A stretch of 64,000 nt of DNA, taken from assembly GCA_018105865.1 (NCBI GenBank), contig CM030836.1, positions 1,488,001 through 1,552,000 on the forward strand, given 5' to 3'. The notes below the pieces were generated by a model that was given only the letters and a program-made list of their open reading frames with translations, was not told where the DNA came from and did no database searches. This document shows positions 62,401 to 64,000 of this stretch, in pieces (positions within the stretch are counted from its first letter, which is position 1; every line of letters begins with the position of its first letter). Both the position numbers and the translations under genes were made by a program. This DNA is from Metaphire vulgaris (Eukaryota; Annelida; Clitellata; Crassiclitellata; Megascolecidae).

Positions 62401-62858
62401 ATGCTGTGTAGTTTTGACATCTTGTTCTTTCTATGATGCATCGTGCATTCATCGCATAACTTTTGTCTACAATCAACACAGAACATTTCAGCGCATGGAA
62501 CTAAAGCCTGAGACTCTGGATCTGCCCCCTCAAGGCACGCTTCACACAAATCTTCCAGTTTTCCAGCAGAAGTTGCCCCTCGTACAGCAGTCATCTCAAC
62601 CAGTCGTTCCATGAAGAAGTTCTTCTGCAATGCTGACAGTCCGTCCGTAGGAATCTGGAACTCCTGTCTGCAGACGGGGCAGGGCATCCTCTGGCCCGGG
62701 TATCTTTTCATCGGGGAGGCGATCGAGACGAGGCACTTGAGGCAAAACGTGTGACTACAAGGCAGAGAGCGTGGATCGGTGTAGGTCTCGGTGCAAATGC
62801 AACACTCCGTTTCATTTCGCACTTTCTCGAGAATTCTTCGAGGACTGGGCGCTGCCAT
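55900..62858 (-). CDS. TRIM-family protein (RING, two B-boxes, coiled coil, NHL-like propeller); four exons
   Basis: Inferred exons, 5' to 3': 62858-61727, 61341-61231, 60099-60031, 56783-55900. All joins are phase 1 and total 2196 bases, 731 residues. The ATG at 62858 is the first Met before the RING; the frame above it needs GTG. RING at residues 19-63 (C-x2-C, PCSHTFCLKC, CPVC). B-box 1 near 103-145 (LCEACLEG, CRQKLCDEC). B-box 2 near 172-212 (CEKHRKECLIFCENC, CPLCFIEKH). Long coiled coil to about 350. Two short exons are acidic linkers (TESKREDEDATKE; SRTKDTDTVESECEDEAS). The last exon (about 294 residues) has repeated beta-blade motifs such as YLAADLSGNVFVIDKFSRRV, as in NHL propellers. 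By family, an E3 ubiquitin ligase, with the propeller as binding module; target unknown. Introns hold LINEs and MITEs. Confidence 0.85.
57057..57231. mobile_element. hAT-like MITE, family CAGTGTTTAATCTAG
   Basis: A perfect ATGGAACC duplication lies at 57049-57056 and 57232-57239. It splits the CR1 GVPQGSVLGP motif between Pro and Leu. Confidence 0.92.
57595..57751. mobile_element. hAT-like MITE, family CAGTGTTTATTCTAG
   Basis: A perfect GCTAAGAA duplication lies at 57587-57594 and 57752-57759. Termini are slightly worn (aagtgtttattctaga, ctagaataaacaaag). Confidence 0.9.
57956..58922 (-). mobile_element. L2-like LINE 3' end in the CR1 relic
   Basis: Minus frames: NPAKTEFLWMCTPRRKH, LLGVLLDETLSFEEHIGNVI, CYYHLQRIRSV, VLPRLDYCNSVLLGLPDGRL, VTPILRDQLHWLLAP and CWLIFRALNDPHCPQYLAEL. 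The 3' end has the ttctatagcgcc motif, an inverted gggcgct and a (TTTA)n tail at 57958-57972. A 19-bp unit is directly duplicated at about 58546-58586, breaking the frame. Confidence 0.8.
59386..59472. repeat. (AT)n microsatellite
   Basis: About 86 bp of AT repeat in TRIM intron 3. The rest of 59216-60030 is AT-rich intron without other recognised content. Confidence 0.97.
60165..60775 (+). pseudogene. RTE-like LINE relic in TRIM intron 2
   Basis: Plus frames give GVEIEQVEEFCYLGSLLDTN, KEIRRRIAMEKEAFTNRR, LCGSETWTLRKEN, then RQKKWIGHVLKEESSRLRE and KAQKGRPRTSVLEWMLDMKI. This is the RTE C-terminus with two shifts. It is antisense to the TRIM gene. Confidence 0.78.
61426..61611. mobile_element. 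hAT-like MITE, family CAGTGTTTATTCTAG, in TRIM intron 1
   Basis: Perfect inverted ends CAGTGTTTATTCTAG and CTAGAATAAACACTG. CTTCTCATT flanks both sides (61417-61425, 61612-61620), one base longer than the usual 8. Confidence 0.92.
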
Positions 62859-63085
62859 TTGGAGAAACCTGATAGTCCGATCACCGATGCACAGCGGTCT
62901 TTCGTCGAACAACTGCCAATAGCTTCCAAAGATCAAATTCACGCAAAATACAGCTTTCGATTATTTGCGCTCGATTTATGTCGGATTTTGCATCAAATGT
63001 CTCCGCTAGAAAAGTTTCTTAGTTAAAACTACAACAGAAATTCCGAGTGTAACTGGGCAAGGTTTTTCTAAACGCCCTGGTTAGA

Positions 63086-63272
63086 GATACGCAATTCGTA
63101 TCTTTAGCATAGGGGTTATAGATACGTAATTCGTATCTTTAGCATAGATAGATACGTAATTCGTATCTTTAGCATAAAGGTTATAGATACGTAATTCGTA
63201 TCTTTAGCATAAGGGTTATAGATCCGTAATTCGGATCTTTAGCATAATTATAGATACGTCATTCGGAACGTA
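63086..63272. repeat. Palindromic tandem array upstream of the TRIM gene
   Basis: Six copies of GATACGTAATTCGTATC (or close) start at 63086, 63121, 63151, 63186, 63221 and 63253, mostly 35 bp apart, each followed by TTTAGCATA. Each core is a 6-bp inverted repeat around TAATT. The fifth copy is GATCCGTAATTCGGATC, changed in both arms. The array starts 228 bp above the TRIM start codon. Confidence 0.9.
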
Positions 63273-63275
63273 TTT

Positions 63276-63983
63276 TAGACCATATGCAATATCAAATTAG
63301 TAATAATTTAAATAAAGGGGGCATGACTACCTGCGGGTCTGCGCCCCCTTATAATATGCATGTAATGCTGTTTATCTGTCAAATATTCATATAGTCATCA
63401 CGCGACGCCGTCTGTCTCTTTTTCGGTCAGGTGGCGCACCAGGACAACAACATTCTAACCCTCCCGCGTCAGCAGGTGGGCGATGGTGTGTCCCAATGTT
63501 TTATCCAGGCCCGTTAGGGGAGATCCTATATGGCGACAACCTGACGTCAACATTGTAGGGGATGGAATATTTTTAATCTTATAAGTAATACATTTATAAC
63601 TAAGACCCCAAATAATATAACAATATGTTAGGTATGGGTGAATCATTGTAAAATAATTGCTTAAAAGTGCTTTTTTATTAATAAATTTCATTATATGCCT
63701 GATTCTGAACAGACCATTATACCTGAAGAGAGAGAAAGAGAGGCCTTTTAAGCGGTCAACTGGCGTCTCTTCCAGTGATGGCCCCACTCGTCATCGTCCA
63801 CCGCTCTCCGGTCAGTCGAACCCCAATACTGTTCCTGTTATTAAGACAGACGACGAAGAAAAGCGACAACAATCGAAATTTTTTCAAAGAAATCGACGAA
63901 GCGAAGAAGAGGAGAAACCTGTCAACGGAAATTCTAATCGATCGTCAGTTTCACTAAACACTCAATCAAACCTAAAACCTACG
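63276..63983. other. Upstream flank with worn transposon pieces
   Basis: At about 63496 there is a left end of the CAGTGTTTTATCCAG family (caatgttttatccaggcccg). At 63570-63745 the minus strand reads NGLFRIRHIMKFINKKALLS and HPYLTYCYIIWG, an RT C-terminal fragment. No host gene is seen. Confidence 0.55.
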
Positions 63984-64000
63984 CAGTGGCGTCGCCAGAC
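63984..64000. mobile_element. Start of a hAT-like MITE at the window edge
   Basis: The last 17 bases, CAGTGGCGTCGCCAGAC, look like a CAGTGGCGT-type terminus. The rest is outside the window. Confidence 0.5.

Overview
This is nuclear DNA from an animal, most likely an aquatic invertebrate. The evidence is split protein-coding exons with GT/AG borders, a TRIM (RING / B-box / coiled-coil / beta-propeller) gene, fucolectin-type lectin exons, a C2H2 zinc-finger gene, a Polycomb CBX-like chromodomain copy, TTAGGG-type interstitial repeats, long AT and ATC microsatellites, and many non-LTR retrotransposons and DNA transposons. The species cannot be fixed from the sequence. There is no sign of prokaryotic operons, phage, CRISPR or rRNA.

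Layout. 0-7.5 kb: dispersed repeats, two LINE tails, a GC-rich hairpin repeat, small hAT-like elements and a fold-back element with a TTAGGG core. 8.1-9.7 kb: minus-strand zinc-finger gene with 16 almost identical fingers. 9.9-12.8 kb: LINE relic broken by a fold-back, a piggyBac relic and a small element. 13-16.4 kb: MITEs, a tRNA-derived SINE and ATC-rich microsatellites. 17.1-17.5 kb: TATA box and first coding exon of an unrecognised secreted protein. 18.2-21.6 kb: second copy of the repeat at 0.65-2.4 kb, opened by several insertions, including a hAT inside a hAT. 22-27 kb: microsatellites, a mariner-like element with a transposase N-terminus, a SINE and a second GC-rich hairpin repeat. 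28-29.5 kb: LINE with a long open frame but an internal RT deletion. 30-32 kb: fucolectin exons (minus). 33.4-35.5 kb: piggyBac copy with nested MITEs. 35.8-37.3 kb: IQ/Gln-rich open frame and broken CBX-like chromodomain copy. 37.4-54 kb: almost continuous LINE relics, several nested. 55.9-62.9 kb: TRIM gene (minus), four inferred exons, introns filled with LINEs and MITEs. 63.1-63.3 kb: palindromic tandem array just upstream of that gene.

Best-supported host genes are the TRIM gene (all four exons join in phase 1, giving 731 codons), the zinc-finger gene (frame-broken in its 3' half) and the secreted-protein exon. The rest is mainly a record of transposition. Duplicated repeats supply empty sites, and exact 8-bp, 13-bp, TTAA or TA target duplications date many insertions relative to one another.
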